A program made the translations under genes and the position numbers. Of a DNA stretch of 64,000 nt, positions 45,569-54,789 are shown in pieces. Every line of letters begins with the position of its first letter. The stretch's first letter is position 1. The notes beneath the pieces were generated by a model. That model saw only the letters and a list, made by a program, of their open reading frames with translations, was not told the DNA's origin and did not search any database. Origin of the DNA: Streptomyces sp. NBC_01549 (GTDB lineage Bacteria > Actinomycetota > Actinomycetes > Streptomycetales > Streptomycetaceae); the NCBI RefSeq assembly GCF_026339955.1, contig NZ_JAPEPW010000004.1, positions 1 to 64,000 of the forward strand, read 5' to 3'.

Positions 45569-45823
45569 ATGAGCAAGCCGACGAGCATCAAGACCAGTGA
45601 GGAAGTGCGCAACCGGCTGCGTATCCTCGCCGACGAGCGCGGCACCACCATCACTGAGCTGCTGGAAGAGCTGGCCACTCGCGAGCTCACGGAAGCCGAG
45701 CGGGAGCAGCGTGCTGTCGAGGCCGCCCGTGAGCTCGGCATTGAGTACACCGAGCAGGTTCAGCAGGTCGGCCAGGACGCCTGGGCGAAGATCCGTGCCC
45801 ATCAGGGCGGCGCCGGCGCATGA
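45569..45823 (+). CDS. Antitoxin of a type II toxin-antitoxin pair (ribbon-helix-helix type)
   Basis: 84 aa from the ATG at 45569. The N-terminal KPTSIKTSEEVRNRLRILAD, with ERGTTITELLEELATREL following, is a ribbon-helix-helix/Arc-like DNA-binding domain. The charged C-terminal tail would wrap the toxin. Its stop codon overlaps the ATG of the next gene by 4 bp (ATGA), so the two are translationally coupled. The upstream perfect palindrome is the probable autoregulatory site. The family resembles VapB antitoxins. Confidence 0.85.
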   Translation: MSKPTSIKTSEEVRNRLRILADERGTTITELLEELATRELTEAEREQRAVEAARELGIEYTEQVQQVGQDAWAKIRAHQGGAGA

Positions 45824-46194
45824 ACCTGACGGCCGTCCTGGACCACACCGCTCTGGCCGCCCTGTACCGCGCGGACTCCTTCTTCACGGGCCTCTACATC
45901 GAGGCCTCACGTGGCACCGGTCGTGTCATCATCCCCTCCCTCGCCGTGCTCGCCGCCGAACGGCAGGTTGCGGGCGCAGGCAAGCACGCGGCATCCCTGC
46001 GGTTCGCGGAGAACGTTCCGTTCACCGCAGCTCATGCTGTGGACGCGATGGACTGGAGAAGCGTGGACTGGCCGGTGGCCCACGCTGCTGCGATCGCCTG
46101 GCACGCGGTGAAGGCGGGAGAGCCGCTCACGGTCCTGTCGCTGGAACCCGAGCTGTACGCGGGTACCGGCATCACTCCGCTGAACCCCACCTGA
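45820..46194 (+). CDS. VapC/PIN-like toxin
   Basis: 124 aa, start overlapping the antitoxin stop. The N-terminal AVLDHTALAALY has the Asp expected of the first PIN acidic residue. The helix VIIPSLAVLAAERQVAG carries the second acidic residue (Glu). Later parts (AMDWRSVDWPVAHAAAIAWH, then VLSLEPELYAG) fit the end of a small PIN domain but are divergent. Typical VapC proteins are magnesium-dependent ribonucleases cutting tRNA or rRNA. Pairing and gene order support the assignment more than the motifs do. A bidirectional terminator follows. Confidence 0.75.
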   Translation: MNLTAVLDHTALAALYRADSFFTGLYIEASRGTGRVIIPSLAVLAAERQVAGAGKHAASLRFAENVPFTAAHAVDAMDWRSVDWPVAHAAAIAWHAVKAGEPLTVLSLEPELYAGTGITPLNPT

Positions 46195-46211
46195 CCCGCG
46201 CCGCCTCGGAC

Positions 46212-46248
46212 GAAGGGGGGCCATTTCCCGCGGGAAACGGCCCCCTTC
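46212..46248. terminator. Bidirectional terminator
   Basis: Long hairpin GAAGGGGGGCC-A-TTTCCCGCGGGAAA-C-GGCCCCCTTC followed by TTTGG, between the convergent toxin gene and the ATPase remnant. Strong stem with T-rich flank. Confidence 0.85.
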
Positions 46249-46253
46249 TTTGG

Positions 46254-47805
46254 TCAGTGCCCGGCGTGCGGGTGCGCCTGCCGGGCGATGACCAGGCCAC
46301 GCCAGCGGCTGCGGATGTGCTGCTCACTGTCGAGCCACCGGACTCCGGAAGCCTGATCGACAGGCACGTCGGCCATGAACTGGGCGATGTCGACGAAGTA
46401 GGCATGATCTTCGTCGGACGTCTGTTCTCGTAGCCGGGTGAGCGTGGCGTGCAGTGCGGTGTGGTCGTCAAGGACGGCCTGGTGAAAGGCGCAGGCCAGC
46501 TCGATCGCGGGTGTCAGCGAGGTGAAGCCCGCGATATCGAGTTCGGTGCGCAGCGTGGCGATCTGGTCGTCGACGCTGTCGCTGCCGACATCGCGGATGA
46601 GTTCGGCCCGGCGGACGTTGATGGTGGTGGCGCGCAGGTTGAGGCCGGCCAGGAGCTGGTGGGCGAGGTCGATTTCCGCGGTGGCCTGGTCGGGGGCGTA
46701 GAGCGCGATGGCGAATGTGCGCAGGGCCTGGCTGTGGGCGGCCTCGCCGGCCTTGCCGTGCTGTTCGGCTTCGGTGCGTCCGGCGAGGTAGGCCGCAGCA
46801 GCACGCTCGGGTTGGCCTTGAAGCCAGTACAGGTCACCCAACACGCGTTGGTGGCGGCCTTCCCAGCCGAGATTCTGGGCGGCGGCGAGGGCGGTGGGGA
46901 AGTCGCCGGCCAGGCGTGCGGCGTGGGCCAGGCCGCGGCGGGCTGCGGGGGCGAGGCGGCCGCCCTGGTCGGCAACCTGCTGGTAGTCGCGGCGGGATTG
47001 GGCGGCTCGGCCGGTGTCGCGCAGGGCCTTGGCCCGGTAGTAGAGCACCATCTCCTGCAGGTCGGCGGGCAGCAGGTCGGCGTCGAGGACGGCGGTGAGT
47101 CGGCTGACGGTGCGAGCGCGGTGCTCGTGCTGGCGGCGGGTGAGGGTGCTGAGGAGTTCCACGAGGGCGTCGGCGGGCGTGCCGGGCGCCGGGGCGCCGG
47201 GGGCGGGTGGGGTGACCGGCTCCCAGACGGAATCGCCGACGTAGGTCCAAGCGGCGTCGGTGGGCCAGTCGAGGTCGAGGTCGAGGTTGTAGTCCCGGGC
47301 GATGGCGAGGCCCCGGCGCAGGCAGTCCACGAGGAGCCGGCGATCGCGGCTGGTGCCGGCGGTCCAGTGCTCGCCCAGCGCGGTGAGGGTCCGCTGGGCG
47401 GCCTGATGCCAGTCACGCGGAGACCAGCGGTCGTCGGCGTGATCGTCGGCGTCCCGGAAGGTGGAGGGGATTAGCCCATGCAGGTGGTAGGGCCACAGGC
47501 CGAAGGGGTCCTGCCGGACGAAAGGGCGTTCGATCAGGCGCAGTGCCGGCGCCTCGTGGGTCAGGCCGGCGGATCGTGCGGCGAGCGGCAGGTCGAAGGC
47601 GTCGAGCAAGGACACAGAGCGCAGTACGTGCCGCCCGGGCGCGGTGAGGTCGGAGAGGGTGCGGGCGATCGGGGCGGGGAAGTCGTGGTCGAAGTCGGCC
47701 GGGGCGGGGTTACGGCCGGTGCGGCGATCGAGGAACCGCATCACCGGCAGGTCGAGGTAGAGCGGCAGGCCGTGGGAGCGGCCGGTGATGACCTGGCGGA
47801 TCGGC
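46254..47805 (-). pseudogene. C-terminal two-thirds of an ATPase/TPR protein, truncated by an IS5 fragment
   Basis: About 515 residues remain. The first segment, VITGRSHGLPLYLDLPVMRF, is the end of a STAND/NB-ARC-like ATPase module. A helical region follows, and then TPR-like helical repeats (LYYRAKALRDTGRAAQSRRD, GDLYWLQGQPERAAAAYLAG). The C-terminal SLTPAIELACAFHQAVLDDH region is shared with the remnant at 45113-45513. The P-loop half is missing, replaced by a truncated IS5 transposase fragment. Full-length relatives are Streptomyces ATP/GTP-binding regulatory or conflict proteins. The coding frame begins without a credible start. Confidence 0.75.
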
Positions 47806-48528
47806 ATGCGGGAGATCGTGAACGCGATCCTCTACCAGGGTCGGACCGGCTGCCAGTGGGCCTACCTCCCGCACGACCTGCCACAGAAGAGTGCGACGTA
47901 CTACTACTTCGCCGCCTGGCGGGACGACGGAACCGACCAGGTCATCCATGAGCTCCTGCGCTGCCAAGTCCGTGAACGCGCCCGACGATTAGAGGACCCG
48001 ACCCTGGTGGTGCTGGACACCCAGAGTGTCCACGCGGCCGTCGGGGTCCCCGCCGCCACGACCGGCTACGATCCGGCGAAGCGGATGCCGGGCCGCAAGC
48101 GCGGCGTGGCCGTGGACGTCCTCGGCCTCGTCATCGCGGTCGTCATCCTCGCCGCGAACATCCACGACAACACCGCGGGCATCGTCCTGCTGGACCAGGT
48201 CGCCGAGCACACCGGCGACACCGTCCGCAAAGCCCTGGTCGACCAGGGCTTCAAGAACCAGGTCGTCGAACACGGCGCCGCCCTGGGCATCGACGTCGAG
48301 ATCGTCGAACGCGACCCCGGGCACCGGGGATTCCTGCCCCAGCCGAAGCGGTGGAGGGTCGAGCAGACCTACGGGATCCTGATACTGCACCGGCGCCTGG
48401 TCCGTGGCTACGAGCACCGCACCGCCTCGTCCGCCTCCCGCGTCTACTGGGCGATGTCCCATGTCATGATCCGCCGCCTTACCGGCGCGAACACCTCCAC
48501 CTGGCGCGAAGAGGCAGTGAGCGCGTGA
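47806..48528 (+). pseudogene. IS5-family transposase, N-terminally truncated
   Basis: Starts inside the family sequence at MREIVNAILYQGRTGCQWAY and continues through TLVVLDTQSVHAAVG (first Asp region), MPGRKRGVAVDVLGLVIAV, LVDQGFKNQVVEHG (second Asp) and WRVEQTYGILILHRRLVRGY (Glu) to the stop at 48528. About 50-60 N-terminal residues are missing. The left IS end is lost at the junction with the ATPase remnant. It overlaps the next gene by GTGA. Confidence 0.85.
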
Positions 48529-48923
48529 ACATTCGCCCTCTCCTTGACGCACTGGACCTGCAAGAGGACGCCGCCCGGGCCCTGACCGACGACCTTCGCG
48601 CGCAGATCGACGACCTGCAGACCCGGCTACGGGAGGTCGAGACACACCTCGAGCACCTCGCGATCACCCGCAAGACCGTCACCGGCCTCGCCGACCGGCT
48701 CCCCGCATCCCCGCCCGAGCTGCCCGAGCACCCGGACTACCCGCGCATCCTCGCCGCCTTCAACGAGTCGACCGGCCCCCTGCGGGCCAAGGACGTCTGC
48801 CAGGCCCTTGGCCACGAACTGCTGCCGAAGAACATCGAAGGCACCCGGGCCAAGCTGAAGCGCCTGGTCAAACTCGGCATCCTCACCGAAGCCGACACTG
48901 GCTGCTTTGCCCGGCAGCAGTAG
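48525..48923 (+). CDS. IS5-associated companion protein (coiled coil plus helical DNA-binding-like domain)
   Basis: 132 aa from GTG 48525, which overlaps the transposase stop. An N-terminal coiled coil (DLQEDAARALTDDLRAQIDD, then LQTRLREVETHLEHLAITR) is followed by a C-terminal domain HPDYPRILAAFNESTGPLRA and GTRAKLKRLVKLGILTEADT, which reads like a winged helix-turn-helix. Tight translational coupling suggests it is part of the IS5-type element, perhaps a regulator or accessory DNA-binding factor. I know this arrangement only as a recurring neighbour; no function is established. Confidence 0.65.
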   Translation: MNIRPLLDALDLQEDAARALTDDLRAQIDDLQTRLREVETHLEHLAITRKTVTGLADRLPASPPELPEHPDYPRILAAFNESTGPLRAKDVCQALGHELLPKNIEGTRAKLKRLVKLGILTEADTGCFARQQ

Positions 48924-48955
48924 CCGGCACCGCGGCCAGCGCCCTGCCCCAAGCC

Positions 48956-49216
48956 TCACTTCGAAACGGACATCACCTCACGAACCGCCCACTACGCAAA
49001 CGCCCGCGCACGCGGGAAACGCAACCCGCACGCCACCCGCATCGTCGCCCGCGCGTGGCTCCGCGCCATATGGGCCTGCTGGCACAACGCCACCCCCTAC
49101 GACCCTGACAACCACCCCGCCACCCAACGCCTCAAAGCCAGCTGACTTGACTCAGAGGACTCAAGCGGTACGTCGCCCGCGAGCTCTACCGCCACATCCA
49201 ACCCTCTTCTGCAACT
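48956..49216 (+). pseudogene. IS110-family remnants
   Basis: The frame around 48956-49144 encodes TAHYANARARGKRNPHATRI, then VARAWLRAIWACWHNATPYD and LKAS-stop, the C-terminus of an IS110/IS1111 transposase. A second short piece (49158-49216) reads LKRYVARELYRHIQ, also a C-terminal IS110 motif, followed by TGACGAAACATAGGGGCTTC, which looks like an IS end. Everything N-terminal is gone. The end abuts the first piece of the split recombinase. Confidence 0.65.
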
Positions 49217-49233
49217 TGACGAAACATAGGGGC

Positions 49234-49644
49234 TTCTACAAGTCCTACCGGATGGGACGGCGGCTGCCGATCGGCAAGGCCACCGCTGCCGTCATTACCA
49301 CCCAGCAACAGCGCGTGCGTGACCTCTTCCCCGACACCCCGCTCGGCGAGCTGAAACTGCTGCCGAGCATGCGGGCCAACCCGCATGGCACCAAGGCGAT
49401 CCACTCCATCGGCGAAGGACACCGCACCTGGGTCGCCGCGCTGCCCGATTTCCTGGTCCCCACCACCGTGGAGGAGAACGGGCAGCCGATCACCCGGATG
49501 CTGCCGTTCGACAAGACCAGGATCTTCCCCTATGCCTACCGGCACAGCTACGCCCAGCGGCACGCCGACGCCGGCGTGGCCCCGGATGTCCTGAAGGAGC
49601 TGATGGACCACTCCGATCTCAAAACCACACAAAATTACTATCGG
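49234..49644 (+). pseudogene. Split tyrosine recombinase (TnpB-like), piece 1: catalytic core
   Basis: Encodes FYKSYRMGRRLPIGKATAAV, PDFLVPTTVEENGQPITRML, and the catalytic block YAYRHSYAQRHADAGVAPDV (His-x-x-x-x-x-x-His/Arg region), LKELMDHSDLKTTQNYYR with the nucleophilic Tyr. The N-terminal ~400 residues are missing. After codon Arg at 49644 the match stops and a ~10-kb insertion begins. The downstream pieces at 59612-59870 and 61532-61815 complete the C-terminus in frame. Confidence 0.85.
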
Positions 49645-49807
49645 GACCCTCGGGAATTGCATCAGGCGGGCGAGAAATCGCAGGTCGCGTGGTCAGGACA
49701 GTGTCCGGCGAGGACTCCATTCTCCTGCAACTTGGTGGCCTGAGCTGGGGGTTTGGAGATCAGATCCCATCTGATGCAGGATTTGCCCTCCGGAAGGGAG
49801 GGCGGAA

Positions 49808-50798
49808 GTGGGTCTTCAGCGACGTGCCGACCTGGCTGGGGCGGCTCATCTGGAGCTGGTCTCCGGTGTGGTCCAGCTGCGTCCGCAGGACGCGATGGTC
49901 GAGGCGATGCTGCGGGGCTGGCGGGCTCAACAGGCAGCTCGTGGGCTCCGCGAGGACACCGTCACCGCCCGGGAACGGCTCGTACGCCGGTTTCTGGAGT
50001 ACACCAACGAGTACCCGTGGGCCTGGACGCCCGGTCACGTGGATGAGTGGTCGCTGTGGCTGACCAGTGAGAAGCACCTCGCGCCGTCCACGATCCGCAG
50101 TTATCAGGGCAGCCTGCGCCTGTTCAGCGAGTTTTTGATCGACGGCCGTTACGGCTGGGCGGTGGCCTGCGAGGATGCCTTCGGCACTCACCCGGTGGCC
50201 ATCTGCCATGAGTGGAACACCATCGCCCACCTCAATGACTACGAGGGTCGTCCCGAGGCGAGGCCGTTCACCCGCGAGGAGATCCAGCGCTTCCTCGACT
50301 ACGCCGACGACCAGGTCGAACGGGCGGTCCGGGCCAGACGCAAGGGAGCCCTCGCCGCCTACCGCGACGCCACCCTCTTCAAGGTCATCTACGGGTGGGG
50401 GCTGCGCCGGACCGAGGCGTCGAAGCTGGATGTGGTCGACTTCGGGCGGAACCCGAGGGCTCCGCAGTTCGGCCGGTACGGCACGCTCAACGTCCGCTAC
50501 GGCAAGGCCAAGAAGGGGCAGCCGCCCCGGCGCCGCAACGTGCTGTCGGTGATGGACTGGGCGGTGGAGGCGGTCGCCGACTATGTGGAGAACGTACGTC
50601 CCCGGTTCGGCTGCGAGGACCACCCCGCGTTGTGGGTGACCGAACGGGGCGGCCACATCAAGCCGGCGGAGATCAACGCCCGGTTCGTCGCCTACCGCGA
50701 CGCCCTGAAGCTCCCGAAGGAGCTGACCGTCCACTCCGCTCGCCACGCCTACGTCACCCACCTGACCGAGGACGGGGTCGACCGGCGGTTTCTCCAGC
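49808..50798 (+). pseudogene. Tyrosine recombinase (TnpA-like) of layer 2, N-terminal part
   Basis: GTG start at 49808 with GGAGGGCGGAA upstream. The N-terminal core-binding domain (LREDTVTARERLVRRFLEYT) is followed by the catalytic domain: first Arg in YGWGLRRTEASKL, and the box-II segment TVHSARHAYVTHLTEDGVDR ending RRFLQ. The frame is interrupted at TCCAGC (50793-50798) by the Tn554-like element. Its missing C-terminus is at 56033-56163; joined, the gene is 374 codons including the stop. The short nonsense tail to 50959 is element sequence, not native protein. Confidence 0.85.
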
Positions 50799-50918
50799 TT
50801 CTCTTGAGTCCTCAGCAGTGTGTCCATGACGTGCAGCACGAGCCTGGGGCGGGCGGCGATCTGTGTGGTGGAGGTGGTTATCTACCGCCGTCCACCAGGC
50901 AGTTCTCCGGGAGGTTTG

Positions 50919-52028
50919 ATGCTGGTGCAACGGGTGCTGATGCCCGACTCGTCGCTTGAGTCATGGACGGTCCTCGGCAATGAAGGCGGGATAGTCGAGC
51001 CGATCGAGCGTTACCTCGCCTACCTGACCGACATCGAGCGGTCGCCGAACACGATCAAGGCATACGCCCATGATCTGAAGGACTGGTTCGTCTTCCTCGA
51101 CCGACGCGGTCTGGACTGGCGTGAAGTCCGGCTGGAGGACTTGGGCGAGTTCGTTGCCTGGCTCCGGCTGCCGCCTGCGGGACGGCATGGCGGTGTGACG
51201 TTGCTGCCCTCGGCGGAGCATCACTGCGGGGTCACCACGGTCAACCGGAAGCTCTCCGCCGTCAGCGGTCTGTACGTTTTCCACGCACGCCATGGAGTGG
51301 ACCTCGGCGACCTTGTCACCGAGCTGCAGCCGGTCCGCGCCCGCCGCACGGGCTGGAAGCCATTCCTCTACCACCTGGCCGGCGGCCAGCCGGAGCGGCG
51401 TCGCACGATCAAGCTGAAGACGCCTCGCACGCATCCGACGATCCTGACGGCCGCCCAGGTCCAGGCGATCCTGGACGCCTGCACCCGGCTGCGGGACCGG
51501 TTCCTGTTCGCACTGCTGTGGGAGACCGGGGTCCGGATCGGCGAAGCTCTGGGCTTGCGGCACGAGGATCTGGCTGCGGCAGAAGGCGAGTTGACCGTCA
51601 TGCCGCGCGTCAACGACAACCGGGCGAGGGCCAAGTCCGCATCGCCCCGCACCGTTCCCGTCGGCCCCGAGATCGTACGGCTCTACGCCGACTACCTCCA
51701 CGGTGAGTACGGCGACCTCGACAGCGACTACATGTTCGTCAATCTGTGGGGTGGCTCCTACGGGCGCCCGCTGACCTACGCGTCCGTCTACGATCTCGTC
51801 CTGCGACTGCGCCGCGACACGGGCATCGACTTCGACCCCCACTGGCTCCGGCATACCCGAGCGACCTTGCTCCTGCGGCAGGGAGTGCCGATCGAAGTGG
51901 TCAGCACTTTGCTAGGACATTCCTCGATCGCCACCACGCACGACATCTACGGCCACCTGTCGGTGGAGGACGCCCGCCGTGCTCTGGAGGCCGCAGGATT
52001 CCTGACCGGCCGGGAGGTGCGCTGGTGA
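50919..52028 (+). CDS. tnpA: Tn554-like tyrosine recombinase TnpA
   Basis: 369 aa from the ATG at 50919 with GGGAGG six bases upstream (the longer open frame from 50820 lacks this). The N-terminal SAM-like domain is YLAYLTDIERSPNTIKAYAH. The catalytic residues are Arg in ETGVRIGEALGLRHEDL, a box-II HWLRHTRATLLLRQG, LGHSSIATTHDIYGHLS with the Tyr nucleophile. Size and first-gene position match TnpA of Tn554, which carries out site-specific strand exchange together with TnpB. The stop overlaps the tnpB GTG. Confidence 0.92.
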   Translation: MLVQRVLMPDSSLESWTVLGNEGGIVEPIERYLAYLTDIERSPNTIKAYAHDLKDWFVFLDRRGLDWREVRLEDLGEFVAWLRLPPAGRHGGVTLLPSAEHHCGVTTVNRKLSAVSGLYVFHARHGVDLGDLVTELQPVRARRTGWKPFLYHLAGGQPERRRTIKLKTPRTHPTILTAAQVQAILDACTRLRDRFLFALLWETGVRIGEALGLRHEDLAAAEGELTVMPRVNDNRARAKSASPRTVPVGPEIVRLYADYLHGEYGDLDSDYMFVNLWGGSYGRPLTYASVYDLVLRLRRDTGIDFDPHWLRHTRATLLLRQGVPIEVVSTLLGHSSIATTHDIYGHLSVEDARRALEAAGFLTGREVRW

Positions 52029-54277
52029 GCCAGGAGACTTTCGCCCTTCCGTCTCCCGGCGCCGGACTGCTGAGCAAGTTGATGGCTGCCGTCCGGCCGG
52101 AGTTCCGGGTGGATGTGTTCATCCCCGAGCCCGGGGAACTGATCTTCGGTCTGGGCGTCTGCCGGGTTCCCGGCTGCCCGCGCCAGCCCCGCACCCGCCA
52201 GCTCTGCCGCGGCCACTACTACCGCTGGCAACGCCGCGGGAAACCGGACGTTGAAGCGTTCATCGCCGATCCCGGAGCCGATCCGGTCGGGCGGTCCGAG
52301 CTGACCGCCTGCGCCATCGCCGGATGCCGCTTCGGAGCGGCCCGTCAGGGCCTATGCGTGAGCCACAACGGCTTCTGGGAGCGAGCGGGCAAACCCGACA
52401 AGAAGATCTGGACCGCGGGTCTCCCTGTGGTCGAAGACGACGGCCGCCGGGTCTGCCGGCTGTCCTTCTGCACCCTGTGGGCTCAGGGGAAGCCGCCGTT
52501 CTGCCACAACCACAACTCCCGCTGGCAGGCCGTCGGCCGCCCCGAGATCGAGGAGTTCGTACGCCGCTGCGAGGCAGCGGGCGACGACCGGTTCGACTTC
52601 CGACCGTTGGACGGCCAGCGGCAGCTGCGACTGGAGCTGCAGTACGCACTCCAGTGCCGTCACGACGACCGGCAGGTCAACACCCACAGCTCGGCCGTCG
52701 CCCCGGTGATCCGACTGGCCGCCGCCAGCGGCACCGCGTCGTTGCTGGAGTGGCCGATGGAGCGGTGGAGCGAGTACTACGCGGCGATGCGAGGCGCCAG
52801 CCACAGCCAGAACGGGCAACTGGCCTTCCTGCGCTATGCGTACACGCATCTGGAAGACCTCGTCCACGGCAACGGCTGGGAGAGCGAGTTCCCGCGCGAT
52901 GTATGGGAACTGCGCCGGCTCGGCATCGAGGGCACCCGGGCACGGCTGCGTTTCGACCGCATCACCCAGCCGTGGCTGCGTGAGCCGGCCAAGCGATTCG
53001 TGCGCTGGCGGCTGAGTATCGGCCGCAGCATCAACCAGGCCGTCGTCGACATCCTTGCCCTCAACCGCTTCTCCGGCTTCCTGGCCGATCCCCGCGTCGC
53101 CGCCGACAAGCTCACCCGCGTGGACAGGACCGTGCTGGAACGCTACCTCGCCGACCTGGCCCAGGACCCGCGCTCGACCCATTCCCGCAGCCGGGACATC
53201 GGCTCGCTCAACGCCTTCTTCAACGCCGTGCGCCGCCACGGCTGGGACCAGAGTCTCCCGGCGAACGCGACCTTCTACCCCGACGACTTCCCCCGCCCCG
53301 ACAAGCGGCTGCCCCGGGCGCTGGCCGAGCACGTGATGGCCCAGGTCGAGCAGCCCGCCAACCTCGACCGCTGGCACAACCCCGACGGCCGCGTGCTGAC
53401 CTTGATCCTCATGCGCTGCGGACTGCGCGTCGGCGACGCCTGCAACCTGGCCTTCGACTGCATCATCCGGGACGCCGACGGCGCCGCCTACGTGCGCTAC
53501 CTCAACCGGAAGATGAAACGCGAAGCCCTGGTCCCCATCGACGAGGAAGTCGAGAACGAGATCACCACGCAGCAGCAGCGCGTCCTGGACCGCTGGCCCA
53601 GTGGCAGCCGGTGGCTGTTCCCGGCACCCCGCATGAACCCCGACGGCACACGGCCACTGACCACACATTCCTACCGCGGGCAGCTCGACCTCTGGCTGGA
53701 GCGGTGCTACGTCCGCGACGAACACGGCCGGGCCGTCCATCTGACGCCCCATCAATGGCGCCACACTTTTGGAACCAGACTGATCAACCGAGACGTCCCG
53801 CAGGAAGTTGTACGCGTCCTTCTCGATCACTCTTCCGGCGAGATGACAGCCCACTATGCCCGGCTGCACGACACCACGGTCCGCCGGCACTGGGAGAAGG
53901 CCCGCAAGGTCAACATCCAGGGCGAAAGCGTCACCGTCGACCCTCAAGGCCCTCTGGCCGAGGCCACATGGGCCAAGCAGCGGCTCGGCCGTGTGACCCA
54001 GGCCCTGCCCAACGGCTACTGCGGTCTGCCAGTACAGAAGACCTGTCCGCATGCCAACGCTTGCTTGACATGCCCGATGTTCGTAACGACCCCCGAGTTC
54101 CTGCCCCAGCACCGTGAGCAACGGCAGCAACTGCTGCAGATCGTCTCCGCCGCCCAGGCCCGTGGCCAAGCACACGTGGCCGAGATGAACCGCCAGGTCC
54201 TCGGCAACCTGGAGAAAATCATCACCGGTCTGGAAGACGACCCCGGACAGCCGGAGGCGACCGCCGATGCGAGCTGA
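52025..54277 (+). CDS. tnpB: Tn554-like tyrosine recombinase TnpB with Cys-rich N-terminal repeats
   Basis: 750 aa from GTG 52025 (GTGA overlap with tnpA; the open frame upstream is antisense-free read-through of tnpA and not used). Three Cys-Cys-Cys-His zinc-binding-like repeats lie at ~45-190 (CRVPGCPRQPRTRQLCRGHY, CAIAGCRFG...GLCVSHN, CRLSFCTLW...FCHNHN). The recombinase domain has Arg in LMRCGLRVGDACNL, HQWRHTFGTRLINRDVPQEV and a DHSSGEMTAHYARLH block with the Tyr. A four-Cys cluster (CGLPVQKTCPHANACLTCPM) follows, then a C-terminal coiled coil. It is longer than Tn554 TnpB because of the N-terminal repeats. Intact. Confidence 0.92.
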   Translation: MSQETFALPSPGAGLLSKLMAAVRPEFRVDVFIPEPGELIFGLGVCRVPGCPRQPRTRQLCRGHYYRWQRRGKPDVEAFIADPGADPVGRSELTACAIAGCRFGAARQGLCVSHNGFWERAGKPDKKIWTAGLPVVEDDGRRVCRLSFCTLWAQGKPPFCHNHNSRWQAVGRPEIEEFVRRCEAAGDDRFDFRPLDGQRQLRLELQYALQCRHDDRQVNTHSSAVAPVIRLAAASGTASLLEWPMERWSEYYAAMRGASHSQNGQLAFLRYAYTHLEDLVHGNGWESEFPRDVWELRRLGIEGTRARLRFDRITQPWLREPAKRFVRWRLSIGRSINQAVVDILALNRFSGFLADPRVAADKLTRVDRTVLERYLADLAQDPRSTHSRSRDIGSLNAFFNAVRRHGWDQSLPANATFYPDDFPRPDKRLPRALAEHVMAQVEQPANLDRWHNPDGRVLTLILMRCGLRVGDACNLAFDCIIRDADGAAYVRYLNRKMKREALVPIDEEVENEITTQQQRVLDRWPSGSRWLFPAPRMNPDGTRPLTTHSYRGQLDLWLERCYVRDEHGRAVHLTPHQWRHTFGTRLINRDVPQEVVRVLLDHSSGEMTAHYARLHDTTVRRHWEKARKVNIQGESVTVDPQGPLAEATWAKQRLGRVTQALPNGYCGLPVQKTCPHANACLTCPMFVTTPEFLPQHREQRQQLLQIVSAAQARGQAHVAEMNRQVLGNLEKIITGLEDDPGQPEATADAS

Positions 54278-54758
54278 CAACAGTCGGCACATCGTCGACG
54301 CCGCCCGCCGCCGCAGCGAGTACACCCGCGCCAAAGCCATCCAGGCCCTCCGCACCCTCGACGCCGCAGGCGAGCCGGTCACATTCGAGACCGTCGCGAA
54401 GCAGGCCGGAGTATCCCGGTCCTGGCTCTATGCCCAGCCGGACCTGCGAGCAGAGATCGAGCGACTACGGGCAGCACACCGCCGGGAACCCAGATCGCCG
54501 GTTCCCGCACGTCAGCGCACTTCCGATGCTTCGCTGCTGCGACGGCTCGAAGCCGCCAACGCGCGCATCCGGCGGCTCACCGAAGAGAACCAGCAACTCC
54601 GCGAGCAACTCGCCCGTGCCCTCGGCGAACAACGCGCCGCGACGACCCGTACCAACTCACCGCGGGCAGGCGCAAGCAACCCTGTCGACGGTCACCCAGT
54701 TCCCCACCGCCAGCGTCAGCTTCCCCGCCCACCCGTTCGAGCTGATCGTGTCGAGTAG
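54267..54758 (+). CDS. tnpC: Tn554-like accessory protein TnpC (DUF6262-type)
   Basis: 163 aa, overlapping tnpB by 11 bp. The N-terminal helix-turn-helix region (KAIQALRTLDAAGEPVTFET, then VAKQAGVSRSWLYAQPDLRA) and a leucine-rich coiled coil (LLRRLEAANARIRRLTEENQ) are typical of the small third protein of Tn554-like elements. In Tn554, TnpC affects efficiency and orientation of transposition but is not a recombinase. The C-terminal ~30 residues are low complexity. Confidence 0.9.
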   Translation: MRADNSRHIVDAARRRSEYTRAKAIQALRTLDAAGEPVTFETVAKQAGVSRSWLYAQPDLRAEIERLRAAHRREPRSPVPARQRTSDASLLRRLEAANARIRRLTEENQQLREQLARALGEQRAATTRTNSPRAGASNPVDGHPVPHRQRQLPRPPVRADRVE

Positions 54759-54789
54759 GCGGGTGCTCGGCGCGGCCCTGTGTATCCGG

